DNA of 64,000 nt from contig NZ_JAMBNR010000004.1 of assembly GCF_023715205.1 (NCBI RefSeq), forward strand, positions 292,513 to 356,512. The letters run 5' to 3'. The DNA comes from Mesobacillus maritimus (GTDB taxonomy: Bacteria > Bacillota > Bacilli > Bacillales > Cytobacillaceae). The notes under the pieces were generated by a model. That model made no database searches, had not been told where the DNA came from, and saw only the letters and a program-made list of their open reading frames with translations. Made by a program: the position numbers and the translations under genes. Of this stretch, positions 34,323-42,502 are shown piece by piece; the first letter of the stretch is position 1, and each line of letters starts with the position of its first letter.

Positions 34323-36047
34323 ATGAAAAAAGTATTATCCCTATTAAAACCTTACCGACTCCCGATGGCGATTGCAATTGTTTTAATGTTAATCGAGTTA
34401 GCGGTTGAGCTGTGGCAGCCTCTGTTAATGGCTCAGATTATTGATCAAGGAATCGCTGCGAATGATCTACATACGGTTATAAAATATGGCGGAATTATGT
34501 TGGGGATTTCCCTGTTAGCTTTTATTGCGGGGATAACAAACTCTTTTTTCGCAGCTTACGCGAGCCAAAACTTTGGTTACGATTTGCGAAAGAATTTATA
34601 TGAAAAGGTTCAGTCATTTTCATTCGCGAATTTTAATAAATTTCCCACCTCATCCTTGATTACAAGGATGACAAATGATGTGAATCAACTTCAGATGACC
34701 TTGTTTATGAGTTTGCGGATTGCTTTGCGGGCCCCGTTGCTAGTGATTGGTGGAATCGTTATGGCTCTGAGTGTGAATTTTAAGCTCGCACTTGGATTCG
34801 TTTTAGTGATTCCGCCGTTGTTCGTATTCTTATTTTGGATTATGCGACGCTCAACTAAATTATTTAAACTGGTTCAAGGAAAGCTTGATCAGGTAAACAG
34901 TGTGATGCGTGAAAATCTTTCGGGAATCAGATTGATTCGTGCTTTTTCTAGAGGAAGTCATGAGTCCCAAAGATTTAAAAGATCGAATCAAGAACTGATG
35001 GACAGAACGGTGTTTGCGTTAAGAATAACGGAGACAGCTATCCCTGTGCTACTGTTCTTTTTAAACATCACTGTTCTGGTTGTTCTTTGGTTCGGAAATC
35101 TCGATATCAATAATGGAACTGTTAGCGTGGGTGAAGTCGTTGCAGTTGTAAACTACACAGCAAGAATCACGACGGCCTTTTCAATGTTTTCTTGGATTAT
35201 TATGGTGTACTCACGAGCGATTGCTTCAACAGGGAGGATTGAGGAAGTTCTTGATTCGGAGGCGGATTTATATGGTGGTTTAAATAAACTCGAAATGGTT
35301 AACCAACAGGGAGGAAGAATTGAGTTTGAGCATGTTTCTTTTCGTTACCCAGATACAAAGGCGGATGTGTTATCAGATATTCATTTTCGAATAGAATCAG
35401 GAGAAACTGTTGCTGTTTTAGGAGCGACGGGTTCTGGTAAATCCTCCTTGTTTCAATTGATTCCAAGGCTATATGATACGACCGAAGGGACCGTAAAAAT
35501 AGATGGCGTTGATGTTCGCACCCTTGAGTTTGACCATTTGCGGAAACAAATCGGCTATGTTCCTCAAGAAGCTTTGCTTTTTACAGGGAGCATTAAAGAC
35601 AATCTTGCATGGGGAAAAGAGGATGCAAGTTTAGAAGAAATGATTCAAGCGACAGAAGATGCCCAAATCCATAAAACAATAACAAAACTTCCCGAACAAT
35701 ACGATACGATGATTGGTCAAAAAGGCGTCAATTTATCAGGCGGTCAGAAACAGAGATTATCGATTGCGCGAGCATTAATTAAAAAGCCGCGAATATTGTT
35801 GCTTGATGATAGTACAAGTGCATTAGATTTGAAAACGGAAGCCAAATTATTAGATGCGCTAAAACAATATCAATGTACAACATTGATTATTACTCAAAAG
35901 ATTAGCACAGCGAAGGAAGCTGACCAGATTCTGATTTTAGAAGATGGAAAAATGATTGCGGCGGGCGATCACCATTATCTGATGGACAAATCAAAGTTAT
36001 ATCAGGATATATATCGTTCGCAGCAGAGTTTGATTGTGAATGATTGA
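34323..36047 (+). CDS. Heterodimeric ABC multidrug exporter, subunit 1 (degenerate ATPase site)
   Basis: This 574-residue half-transporter has a six-segment membrane domain (about 1-315) and an ATPase domain with Walker A GATGSGKS (about 366-373), signature LSGGQKQR and Walker B LLLDDSTSALD. The catalytic Glu after Walker B is replaced by Asp, and the H-loop His is not evident in TLIITQKIST (Gln at that place). These changes mark the degenerate partner of heterodimeric exporters such as B. subtilis BmrCD. Gene 2 starts 12 nt later and carries the intact Walker B. Together they should export drugs or lipids. Confidence 0.92.
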   Translation: MKKVLSLLKPYRLPMAIAIVLMLIELAVELWQPLLMAQIIDQGIAANDLHTVIKYGGIMLGISLLAFIAGITNSFFAAYASQNFGYDLRKNLYEKVQSFSFANFNKFPTSSLITRMTNDVNQLQMTLFMSLRIALRAPLLVIGGIVMALSVNFKLALGFVLVIPPLFVFLFWIMRRSTKLFKLVQGKLDQVNSVMRENLSGIRLIRAFSRGSHESQRFKRSNQELMDRTVFALRITETAIPVLLFFLNITVLVVLWFGNLDINNGTVSVGEVVAVVNYTARITTAFSMFSWIIMVYSRAIASTGRIEEVLDSEADLYGGLNKLEMVNQQGGRIEFEHVSFRYPDTKADVLSDIHFRIESGETVAVLGATGSGKSSLFQLIPRLYDTTEGTVKIDGVDVRTLEFDHLRKQIGYVPQEALLFTGSIKDNLAWGKEDASLEEMIQATEDAQIHKTITKLPEQYDTMIGQKGVNLSGGQKQRLSIARALIKKPRILLLDDSTSALDLKTEAKLLDALKQYQCTTLIITQKISTAKEADQILILEDGKMIAAGDHHYLMDKSKLYQDIYRSQQSLIVND

Positions 36048-36059
36048 GAGGTGAGGTAA

Positions 36060-37847
36060 GTGAAACAAAAGACTCATACAGGTAAAGAGGTAGATAGAGG
36101 GAGTTTCATAAAAACGATTAGAAGAATATGGAGATACCTGTCAGAGTATAAAGTATTTTTAACATGGGTTCTATTAATGGTTGTTATGAGCTCCGCTCTA
36201 GGATTGTTAGGACCGTTTATGATAGGACGGACTATTGACACTTATCTTGCTACGGCGACCACTGATGGGCTAGCACTTGTTTTAGTCGGACTCGCTGCTG
36301 TTTATTTTTTTCACTCCATATCCTTGTGGTTGCAAAACTATTGGATGATTGGAATCGCTCAAGAGACTGTTTTTACGATAAGAACGCAATTGTTCACAAA
36401 ACTTCATAAACTGCCCATTCAGTTTTTTGATAAGCGCCAATCGGGGGAACTGATGAGTAGAATTACGAATGATATTGAAAACGTCAGTACAACATTAAAC
36501 AGCTCCGTCATTCAAGTGTTCTCTAGTTTGCTCACTTTAGTTGGAACACTGGTGGTTATGTTATGGCTAAGTCCTTTGCTCACACTGGTAACGATGACAA
36601 TTGTCCCGATCATGTTTCTTGGAATGAAATGGATTACCACTCGCACGGGTAGGCTTTACAAAGAACAACAGAAGAATTTAGGTGAATTGAATGGTTTTAT
36701 AGAGGAGAGCATCTCTGGTCAGAAAATAATAAAGTCGTTCTCACAGGAACCAAAAGTTATCGCAGAATTTCTTGAAAAGAGTGAAAAAGTAAAAAAAGCC
36801 GGGTACTGGGCGCAAGTGTATGCAGGTTTTATTCCAAAATTAATGAACATGCTGAACAACTTAAGTTTTACGTTTGTGGCAGCCGCTGGTGGTATTTTTG
36901 CTCTCAATGGAATGGTTTCCATCGGAACAATTGTTATTTTTACGGAATACGCTAGGCAATTCACACGACCATTGAATGATTTATCGAATCAATTTAATAC
37001 GTTGCTGTCCGCTGTTGCTGGTGCTGAACGAGTCTTTGACATTATTGATGACCGTGAGGAAGCAGAAAATGAAATAGATGCAATAGATATTACTGACCTT
37101 AAGGGAAAGGTAGAGTTTCGCGATGTTAACTTCGCCTATGATCGAGGCGAGGACATTGTTCAGAATATCTCTTTTCAGGCAACCCCTGGGGAAAAGGTGG
37201 CTCTCGTTGGACCAACTGGTGCTGGGAAGTCTACAATCATAAACTTAATTACTCGATTTTACGAACCGAATAGCGGTGTTATTTTGTTCGATAACCAAGA
37301 TAGTCAAATCATTACAAGAGCAAGCTTGAGGAAGCAAATGGCTTTTGTTCTTCAGGACTCGTTTCTTTTTCAAGGGACAATAAGAGAGAATATCCGCTAT
37401 GGTCGACTTGATGCAAGTGATCAAGAAGTTGAAGAAGCTGCAATCGCGGCAAATGCATATTCGTTCATCAAACGGATGCCTCAAGGGTTTGATACCGAAC
37501 TAAAGCAAGACGGTTCCGGGGTTTCTCAAGGACAGAAGCAATTATTATCTATTGCTCGTGCAATCCTGGCCAATCCCTCAATCTTAATCCTTGATGAAGC
37601 GACAAGCAGTATTGATACGATTACAGAATTGAAAATTCAAGAAGCGCTTGAGCTGTTAATGGAAGGAAGAACGTCCTTTATCATTGCACATCGATTAAAT
37701 ACGATTCAGCAAGCAGATCAAATACTTGTTGTTGAGGATGGCGGGATTATTGAAAAAGGGCCCCATCACGAGCTGATGAAACGGAAAGGGTTTTATTATG
37801 ATCTCTATCAAAACCAAATAAAAACAAAAGTCGCCAAAGCGCTATAA
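36060..37847 (+). CDS. Heterodimeric ABC multidrug exporter, subunit 2 (catalytic Walker B)
   Basis: This 595-residue half-transporter has an N-terminal cytosolic extension of about 25 residues, six membrane segments and an ATPase domain with Walker A GPTGAGKS, a degenerate signature VSQGQKQ (Gln for the first Gly), Walker [12 protein letters not shown] with catalytic Glu and the H-loop IAHRLNTI. It therefore complements subunit 1: one consensus and one degenerate nucleotide site in the heterodimer, as in BmrCD and TM287/288. Start is GTG after GAGGTGAGG. Confidence 0.93.
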   Translation: MKQKTHTGKEVDRGSFIKTIRRIWRYLSEYKVFLTWVLLMVVMSSALGLLGPFMIGRTIDTYLATATTDGLALVLVGLAAVYFFHSISLWLQNYWMIGIAQETVFTIRTQLFTKLHKLPIQFFDKRQSGELMSRITNDIENVSTTLNSSVIQVFSSLLTLVGTLVVMLWLSPLLTLVTMTIVPIMFLGMKWITTRTGRLYKEQQKNLGELNGFIEESISGQKIIKSFSQEPKVIAEFLEKSEKVKKAGYWAQVYAGFIPKLMNMLNNLSFTFVAAAGGIFALNGMVSIGTIVIFTEYARQFTRPLNDLSNQFNTLLSAVAGAERVFDIIDDREEAENEIDAIDITDLKGKVEFRDVNFAYDRGEDIVQNISFQATPGEKVALVGPTGAGKSTIINLITRFYEPNSGVILFDNQDSQIITRASLRKQMAFVLQDSFLFQGTIRENIRYGRLDASDQEVEEAAIAANAYSFIKRMPQGFDTELKQDGSGVSQGQKQLLSIARAILANPSILILDEATSSIDTITELKIQEALELLMEGRTSFIIAHRLNTIQQADQILVVEDGGIIEKGPHHELMKRKGFYYDLYQNQIKTKVAKAL

Positions 37848-37863
37848 AAATAGTCAAAACGGT

Positions 37864-37892
37864 TTGACAGTTTCCTCTATCTGTAATAGAAT
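37864..37892 (+). promoter_or_regulatory. SigA promoter of the SAM riboswitch-hom transcript
   Basis: TTGACA (37864-37869), 17-bp spacer, TAGAAT (37887-37892). The predicted start near 37899 is 32 nt before the riboswitch. Confidence 0.85.
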
Positions 37893-37930
37893 CAACCTAA
37901 TTAAACGTTGAATATTTAGAATTTAAATAC

Positions 37931-38037
37931 TCTTATCGAGAGTGGCGGAGGGAAATGGCCCAATGAAGCCCGGCAACCTTCAAGGTAGTTTCTTGAAAAG
38001 GTGCTAATTCCAGCAGGTAGGGATACCTGAAAGATAA
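37931..38037 (+). ncRNA. SAM-I (S-box) riboswitch aptamer
   Basis: The conserved S-box core is clear: P1 arm CTTATC with GAGAG, then GGCGGAGGGA, TGGCCCAATGAAGCCCGG, CAACC, AAGGTGCTAATTCC and the closing GATAAG. All invariant blocks of the SAM-I family are in order. Binding of S-adenosylmethionine should favour the downstream terminator and stop transcription of hom. Confidence 0.97.
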
Positions 38038-38046
38038 GGGGGGGAT

Positions 38047-38080
38047 GGGGTCCTCTTCTTATGAAGAGGGCCCCGCTTTT
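38047..38080 (+). terminator. S-box expression platform terminator
   Basis: GGGGTCCTCTTC (38047-38058) pairs with GAAGAGGGCCCC (38063-38074), one mismatch, followed by GCTTTT. It lies 54 nt upstream of hom and is the off-state hairpin of the riboswitch. Confidence 0.9.
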
Positions 38081-38134
38081 GTATAGCGAAGAATATCTTC
38101 CCCTCTTTTCAACACGGAAAAGGAAGTGGTTAAT

Positions 38135-39352
38135 GTGTCTACAATCAAGGTAGCGATTCTTGGCTTTGGAACGGTTGGGGAAGGAGTTTATAAAACGATT
38201 CAATCTCACCAAGAGAAGCTAAAGGGAGTTTTGGGTAAAAGTGTAGAAGTTGCAGCAGTATTGGTAAAAAATAAGCATAAAAAACGTGATATCAACGAAG
38301 GTATACTTGTAACGGAAGATTTTGAAGAAATTCTGAACCTGAAGGAGCTTGATGTCGTCGTTGAAGCGATTGTAGGAGAGAACCCTGCCTTCTCCTATTT
38401 GGAAAAAGCGATTCAAAAAGGCTGTCATATTATTACGGCGAATAAAGAAATGTTTGCCTTACACGGAACAACTTTACAGAAGCTTGCAGACGAGCATCAA
38501 GTGTCTGTCGGATTCGAAGCAACTGTTGCAGGTGGAGTCCCAGTCATTCAAACGGTTCAACAATTATTAAATATTAATCAGATCATAAAGATGGAAGGGA
38601 TTTTAAACGGTACTTCCAATTATATTCTGACCGAAATGCGTGCTAATCAGGTATCATTTTCAGAAGCATTAGAAGCTGCTCAAGTAAAAGGATATGCAGA
38701 GGCGGATCCGACAAATGATGTTGAGGGTTATGATGCTTTCTATAAATTAATGATTCTAAGTGAAATTGCTTTTGGGGAAAAGCCGGACTGGAGTAATGTC
38801 CCTCGCGAGGGAATAACAGAAATCACACCTGAACAAATTAAAGAAGCAGAAAAATTGGGCTTACGGTTTAAATTAATTGCCTCAATAGAGCAGTCTCAAG
38901 GAGAAATTAAAGGATATGTGCGACCAACGCTTGTTTCAGAATCACATCCTCTCTATCATATTGAAGGTGTGGAAAACTCAGTTTCAATTGAAGCAGACAT
39001 TGTTGGAAGAATAACCCTTCAAGGACCTGGTGCAGGGATGCTTCCAACAACGAGTGCAGTCATTGAGGATCTCATCCATGTGGTTCTGGGAAACGGGCAG
39101 CAAGCTATTTTTTCTGGTGTTCCGTCCGGCCTACTCAAACAAGACGAAAAACAACAACAAAAGTGGCTAATCATGAACAAGAACGGTGTACTTTTAACAA
39201 GTTCAAGTTCAGCCCAGAAGGAGTCTCATGTACTGGTAAAAGCAGATGAGCCAACCATACATACGCTTCGTGATGACAATAAACAAGCAAGCTTCTTTCA
39301 AGTATTAGGAGAAATGAAATCAAATCTGTTTGTTCGCAACGATTCAGCTTGA
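38135..39352 (+). CDS. hom: Homoserine dehydrogenase lacking the ACT regulatory domain
   Basis: This 405-residue enzyme reduces aspartate semialdehyde to homoserine. It has the NAD(P) loop GFGTVGEGVYKTI, the ANKEMFA block, and the catalytic segment GILNGTSNYILTEM with GYAEADPTNDVEGYDA. After the catalytic domain (ending near residue 335) only about 70 residues remain, which do not look like an ACT domain. Housekeeping Hom of Bacillus is near 433 residues with ACT and is inhibited by threonine. Control by a SAM riboswitch suggests a methionine-branch isozyme. GTG at 38135 is chosen since AAAGGAAG lies 8 nt upstream; the GTG at 38126 is too close. Confidence 0.9.
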   Translation: MSTIKVAILGFGTVGEGVYKTIQSHQEKLKGVLGKSVEVAAVLVKNKHKKRDINEGILVTEDFEEILNLKELDVVVEAIVGENPAFSYLEKAIQKGCHIITANKEMFALHGTTLQKLADEHQVSVGFEATVAGGVPVIQTVQQLLNINQIIKMEGILNGTSNYILTEMRANQVSFSEALEAAQVKGYAEADPTNDVEGYDAFYKLMILSEIAFGEKPDWSNVPREGITEITPEQIKEAEKLGLRFKLIASIEQSQGEIKGYVRPTLVSESHPLYHIEGVENSVSIEADIVGRITLQGPGAGMLPTTSAVIEDLIHVVLGNGQQAIFSGVPSGLLKQDEKQQQKWLIMNKNGVLLTSSSSAQKESHVLVKADEPTIHTLRDDNKQASFFQVLGEMKSNLFVRNDSA

Positions 39353-39370
39353 AATTGTCTGAGAACAAAA

Positions 39371-39416
39371 CCTCGAACTGTTTGTTAGAATTTAACAGTT
39401 TGAGGTTTTTTTTTTC
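39371..39416 (+). terminator. Rho-independent terminator after hom
   Basis: CCTCGAACTGTT (39371-39382) pairs with AACAGTTTGAGG (39394-39405), one G-T contact, followed by eleven T residues. Confidence 0.92.
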
Positions 39417-39541
39417 AGATCGATAAAAACATGAATTAGGTTTATGCGCAGTCATTCCTTCTAAAGCCAACTAAATAACATGGGGGGTATCTGCTTCAGC
39501 GTTTAGGAACTATTAAGAGCGAATACTTTAAAATTTAAAGA

Positions 39542-39593
39542 AGTTACCTAGGTAAATAAATAGTTACCTAAGTAACTATTTTTATGGTATAGT
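39542..39593 (+). promoter_or_regulatory. MarR operators and promoter of the marR-MFS operon
   Basis: Two related palindromic elements lie in tandem: AGTTACCTAGGTAA (39542-39555) and TAGTTACCTAAGTAACTA (39561-39578). They share GTTACCTA-(A/G)GTAA, and the second overlaps where a -35 would stand for TATAGT (39588-39593). This is the usual layout for autorepression by a MarR protein. Confidence 0.72.
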
Positions 39594-39640
39594 AGATTTT
39601 ATTGTTAAAATTCCGCAAGTAGGTAAGGTGAATACACAAG

Positions 39641-40087
39641 ATGTTATCGAACAGTCATGTATTATTCCACTCGGTTCATCAGTTATCGAGAGTATTGGCT
39701 AAACACTTAAATGACGCACTCGAACCTTTTGGGTTATACAATGCTCAATGGGCTGTTTTGTTTGTATTAAAAGAGAACGGTACTTTAACACAAAAAGAAC
39801 TTTGTCAGTACTTGGCTGTAGAAGCGCCACCTATGACACGAACGATTCAAAGACTGTACAAACAAGGTTATATTGAACAACAAACAGGTCAGGATAGAAG
39901 GAAAAAGTTTATCCAACTGACTCAAAAAGCGCAGGAAGAATATCCAAAGTGGGAAAAAGCAGTAATGGAAGCGAATGAAAAATTACTAGGGCCTATTCCA
40001 GAAAATACCCAAGAGGAGTTAACAGCCGTAATAACAAATTGGCTTACCGAAATTAAATTGGAGAACAGCAAGTTAGGGGGAAATTAA
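39641..40087 (+). CDS. MarR-family transcriptional regulator
   Basis: This 148-residue protein has the MarR winged helix-turn-helix with LTQKELCQYLAVEAPPMTRTIQRLYKQGYI and the wing QDRRKKFIQLT, flanked by dimerisation helices. It has no cysteine positioned as an obvious redox switch other than Cys55 in ELCQYL. It ends one base before the start of an MFS transporter, so both are translated in tight coupling. It probably represses its own operon through the palindromes at 39542-39578. The pair resembles ywoH-ywoG of B. subtilis in layout. Confidence 0.9.
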   Translation: MLSNSHVLFHSVHQLSRVLAKHLNDALEPFGLYNAQWAVLFVLKENGTLTQKELCQYLAVEAPPMTRTIQRLYKQGYIEQQTGQDRRKKFIQLTQKAQEEYPKWEKAVMEANEKLLGPIPENTQEELTAVITNWLTEIKLENSKLGGN

Positions 40088-41296
40088 ATGCAAGAACCTG
40101 CACCAAAACTTTGGACGAAAAACTTTATAAGTGTTTCAATCAGTAATTTCTTTTTATTTATGACATTTTACTTTCTATTAGTCACGATGCCTGTTTTTGT
40201 TCTGAATGACATGGGTGGTAAAGAATCACAGGCCGGACTCGTGACAACGGTCTTTTTATTGTCCGCAATAATTATAAGGCCTATTGCAGGGCGTTGGATT
40301 GAAAAAATTGGGGCGAGATTAATTCTGTTGTGTTCCTTAATTCTTTTTTCTGTTGTTACATTGATTTATTTTGCTGCTGACTCAATTGGCATATTGCTTA
40401 CAATAAGATTCATTCATGGTATTGGCTTTGGTATGGCAACCACAGCGACTGGATCCATTGTCGCAGCAATCATCCCTGATTCCCGTCGTGGGGAAGGAAT
40501 GGGATATTTTGTGCTTTCTTCTAACTTAGCAATGGTCGTTGGCCCTTTCTTTGGACTAACGGCAATGCAGCAATGGGGAGTTTCCACAATGCTCTTAATG
40601 GGAGTTATCGCCGCATTTATTGGTTTAGTTGCAGGCTTGTTTATCACTCCGCCAAAAAGAGCGGCAAAGTCATCCAATACAAATGCAGTTAAAGGATCAT
40701 TTAGCTTCAAAGAGATGTTTGAATTAAATGCGATTCCGATTGCGATAACAGGCGCCTTTTTCGCTATTGTATATTCAGCTATTCTGTCATTTGTTTCAAT
40801 TTATGCAGTTGAAATTGGTGCATCCAATGTGGCAAGTTACTTTTTCGTTGTGTATGCAGTCGTTCTTCTCATTTCTAGACCATACACTGGTAAGTGGTAT
40901 GATGTTTACGGAGCGAATGCAATTATCTACCCTTCCATTATCTTGTTTGCTATTGGAATGTTGATTTTAGGCATAGCAGATTCTGCCTTTTTATTCTTAG
41001 TGGCAGCAGCGTTTGCGGGCATAGGTTGGGGGACGTTATTTCCTAGTTATCAAACCATTGCAATTACAGTCGCTGATCCGAAACGGCGACCAGTTGCAAC
41101 GGCAACCTTTTTATCGATTTATGATATCGGAATCGGTTTAGGCTCTTTTATAGTAGGGCTTGCGGCAGCGAAGGTTAGTTTAGGAACGCTTTACCTATAT
41201 AGTTCGGTCTATATTTTAATCGGCCTTGGGCTTTATTATGTATTACAAGGTCGTCATTTACGTTCATCAAACAAAAAAGAAAGAGAAAGTTATTGA
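40088..41296 (+). CDS. MFS exporter under MarR control
   Basis: This 402-residue membrane protein has 12 predicted segments, the loop 2-3 motif GRWIEKIGARL, the family block GFGMATTATGSIVAAIIP and a repeat in the second half (GKWYDVYGANAIIYPS). It fits the YwoG/YfhI-like group of MFS exporters of unknown substrate. It starts immediately after the marR stop with AGGGGGA inside the marR 3' end as ribosome binding site. A drug or toxic metabolite that binds the MarR partner is the likely substrate. Confidence 0.87.
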   Translation: MQEPAPKLWTKNFISVSISNFFLFMTFYFLLVTMPVFVLNDMGGKESQAGLVTTVFLLSAIIIRPIAGRWIEKIGARLILLCSLILFSVVTLIYFAADSIGILLTIRFIHGIGFGMATTATGSIVAAIIPDSRRGEGMGYFVLSSNLAMVVGPFFGLTAMQQWGVSTMLLMGVIAAFIGLVAGLFITPPKRAAKSSNTNAVKGSFSFKEMFELNAIPIAITGAFFAIVYSAILSFVSIYAVEIGASNVASYFFVVYAVVLLISRPYTGKWYDVYGANAIIYPSIILFAIGMLILGIADSAFLFLVAAAFAGIGWGTLFPSYQTIAITVADPKRRPVATATFLSIYDIGIGLGSFIVGLAAAKVSLGTLYLYSSVYILIGLGLYYVLQGRHLRSSNKKERESY

Positions 41297-41622
41297 CTTT
41301 TGAAGTTTAGTTTGTTATTATGGTAATTCAGCTTCACTTTTATAAGTACAACATTGTGTCAATAAACTTATGGCATTCTGCTTATCTTTTTAAATGGAAC
41401 AACTTATTCACACTGGATCGGCTTCGGAGCCGTAAGGATGTAAGAGAGGTAGGGCTTACGTCGTTTAGGTTAAAAGATCATCAAGTGGAATATTTTACCG
41501 CGGCAGTTTATAGCGAATAACATATACATCTTGTGAAGTTGCAAGTTACTACGTAGATAAGAAAGCGGACTGGTTATGACCAGTTCGCTTTTTCAATGGA
41601 GAAAACGGGAGTGATTGGTGAA
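41297..41622. other. Gene-poor stretch with terminator-like hairpin, possible small transcript
   Basis: No protein gene is convincing here. A 66-codon open frame (41320-41520) has no ribosome binding site. GAAAGCGGACTGG (41561-41573) and CCAGTTCGCTTTTTC (41580-41594) form a strong rho-independent terminator facing right. It lies 265 nt after the MFS stop, so it either ends a long 3' UTR or ends an unrecognised small RNA containing hairpins such as GGCTTCGGAGCC (about 41420-41431). Confidence 0.45.
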
Positions 41623-41796
41623 TTATCCACAGCTGTTTTTGTGAAAATAAAGTGGAGAAAAAGTAGATTTCCACAAAGTTACTAACATTATCCACTGGGC
41701 AATTTAGTTATCCACAGATACATATCCACAAAGGTATTTACTAGTATTAGAGATACTGACACATATTATCCACACTGTTCACAATTATGTGGATAA
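41623..41796. other. DnaA-box cluster
   Basis: Within 174 bp there are three exact TTATCCACA boxes on the plus strand (41623-41631, 41708-41716, 41766-41774) and one exact box on the minus strand (TGTGGATAA, 41788-41796). There are also two boxes with one mismatch (TTATCCACT 41688-41696; ATATCCACA 41722-41730). The stretch is AT-rich and contains no gene. Such density is expected at oriC or at DnaA-titrating clusters. No dnaA, dnaN or rnpA gene is nearby, so this is not an ordinary oriC; control of initiation by DnaA titration is the likely role. Confidence 0.8.
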
Positions 41797-41876
41797 GTTA
41801 TTAACAAAAAGATGCTTGTGTGAATTTTTTGTGAAAACGATTGTTTAATTTGGGGAAATAACGTATAGTAAAGATA

Positions 41877-41908
41877 ACAAAGTTAGTGAAAACATTCACA
41901 AACTTTGT
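41877..41908. repeat. Large inverted repeat next to the DnaA-box cluster
   Basis: ACAAAGTTAGTGAA (41877-41890) and TTCACAAACTTTGT (41895-41908) are 14-nt arms with one mismatch around a 4-nt centre. There is no clear T run on either side that would make it a standard terminator. The right arm is followed by a second, larger hairpin. Confidence 0.55.
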
Positions 41909-41929
41909 TCCCAAAACATTAAACAACCC

Positions 41930-41988
41930 CCTACCCCTTACTAAAAAAGCAGGATATAAAATCCTGCTTTTTAGTGATAGGGTAGGGA
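41930..41988 (-). terminator. yfhD: Long hairpin terminator downstream of yfhD
   Basis: The core stem AAAAAGCAGGAT/ATCCTGCTTTTT with a 4-nt loop (about 41943-41973) is perfect. The stem can be extended outwards by CCCTA...ACTA against TAGT...TAGGG to almost 27 imperfect pairs. It lies 14 nt past the yfhD stop on the minus strand and probably ends the yfh minus-strand transcript. It would also stop transcripts arriving from the left. Confidence 0.75.
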
Positions 41989-42002
41989 TATTTCTTTTTT
42001 TT

Positions 42003-42188
42003 TTAATGCATTTTCTTTTTAGCTCGTGCATCAGCAGCTTTGGAACGTGCCATTGCCTCAAGATCTTCGTGATCAGCAAGGTCACGATCAAACTCTACAT
42101 CAAGCCCATCTGACTTCATATTCTGTGGAACTTGAGGAAGCTTTGCTGTATTTTTGTCTCTACTTCTTTGACCTCTTGAACGTCCCAT
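42003..42188 (-). CDS. yfhD: YfhD-family small protein
   Basis: This 61-residue, very charged protein (MGRSRGQRSRDKNTAKLPQ start, ARAKKKMH end) matches the YfhD family of spore-formers by length and pattern and by its place beside yfhE, yfhF and recX. It has no cysteine and no membrane segment. The function is unknown; small hydrophilic proteins of this type are often made in sporulation, but that is an inference. ATG follows a GAAAGGGG site. Confidence 0.85.
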   Translation of the reverse strand: MGRSRGQRSRDKNTAKLPQVPQNMKSDGLDVEFDRDLADHEDLEAMARSKAADARAKKKMH

Positions 42189-42318
42189 TATTATAGACCC
42201 CTTTCAAACAACGAAATAAAAGCACGGAATATTTCGTTCCGTACTTTTATGATTCGCTATATTCTTCGGGTTATAAGTGGTAATTTTAGTTTCCATTACA
42301 CATTATTTTTGTGATTAC

Positions 42319-42447
42319 TTATTGATCTCGTTTCTTATTGGCAAAACCTGCTGCGCGGTCAGCGGCTCTGAACTCATGACTATAAGTGACTTCTTGCATG
42401 CTTGATAGTGTATGTCTGCGTTTTTCTTTTCTTTTTTTATCTGCCAT
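42319..42447 (-). CDS. yfhE: YfhE-family small protein
   Basis: This 42-residue protein starts MADKKRKEKRRHTLSSMQ and contains EVTYSHEFRAADRAAGFANK. The sequence and length fit the YfhE family. ATG at 42447 has GGAAGGAT 8 nt upstream. It lies between yfhD and yfhF on the minus strand. The function is unknown. The strongly basic N-terminus might bind nucleic acid or membrane phosphates, but nothing decides this. Confidence 0.85.
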   Translation of the reverse strand: MADKKRKEKRRHTLSSMQEVTYSHEFRAADRAAGFANKKRDQ

Positions 42448-42502
42448 TGTTATCATCCTTCCAGATTGTTTTCGTTCTTCAGTATTTCCATAAGTGGAAG
42501 GA

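Noticed and set aside
34217..34408. Open frame upstream of the ABC exporter as a possible BmrB-like leader peptide
   Set aside because: It starts ahead of the -10 element and overlaps the ABC gene in another frame, so it cannot be a leader peptide.
41320..41520. 66-codon open frame after the MFS gene
   Set aside because: No ribosome binding site and no recognisable composition; kept only as part of a possible transcript.
41623..41796. DnaA-box cluster as the chromosomal origin
   Set aside because: No dnaA, dnaN, rpmH or rnpA gene is near and no clear DUE with DnaA-trio arrangement can be shown.
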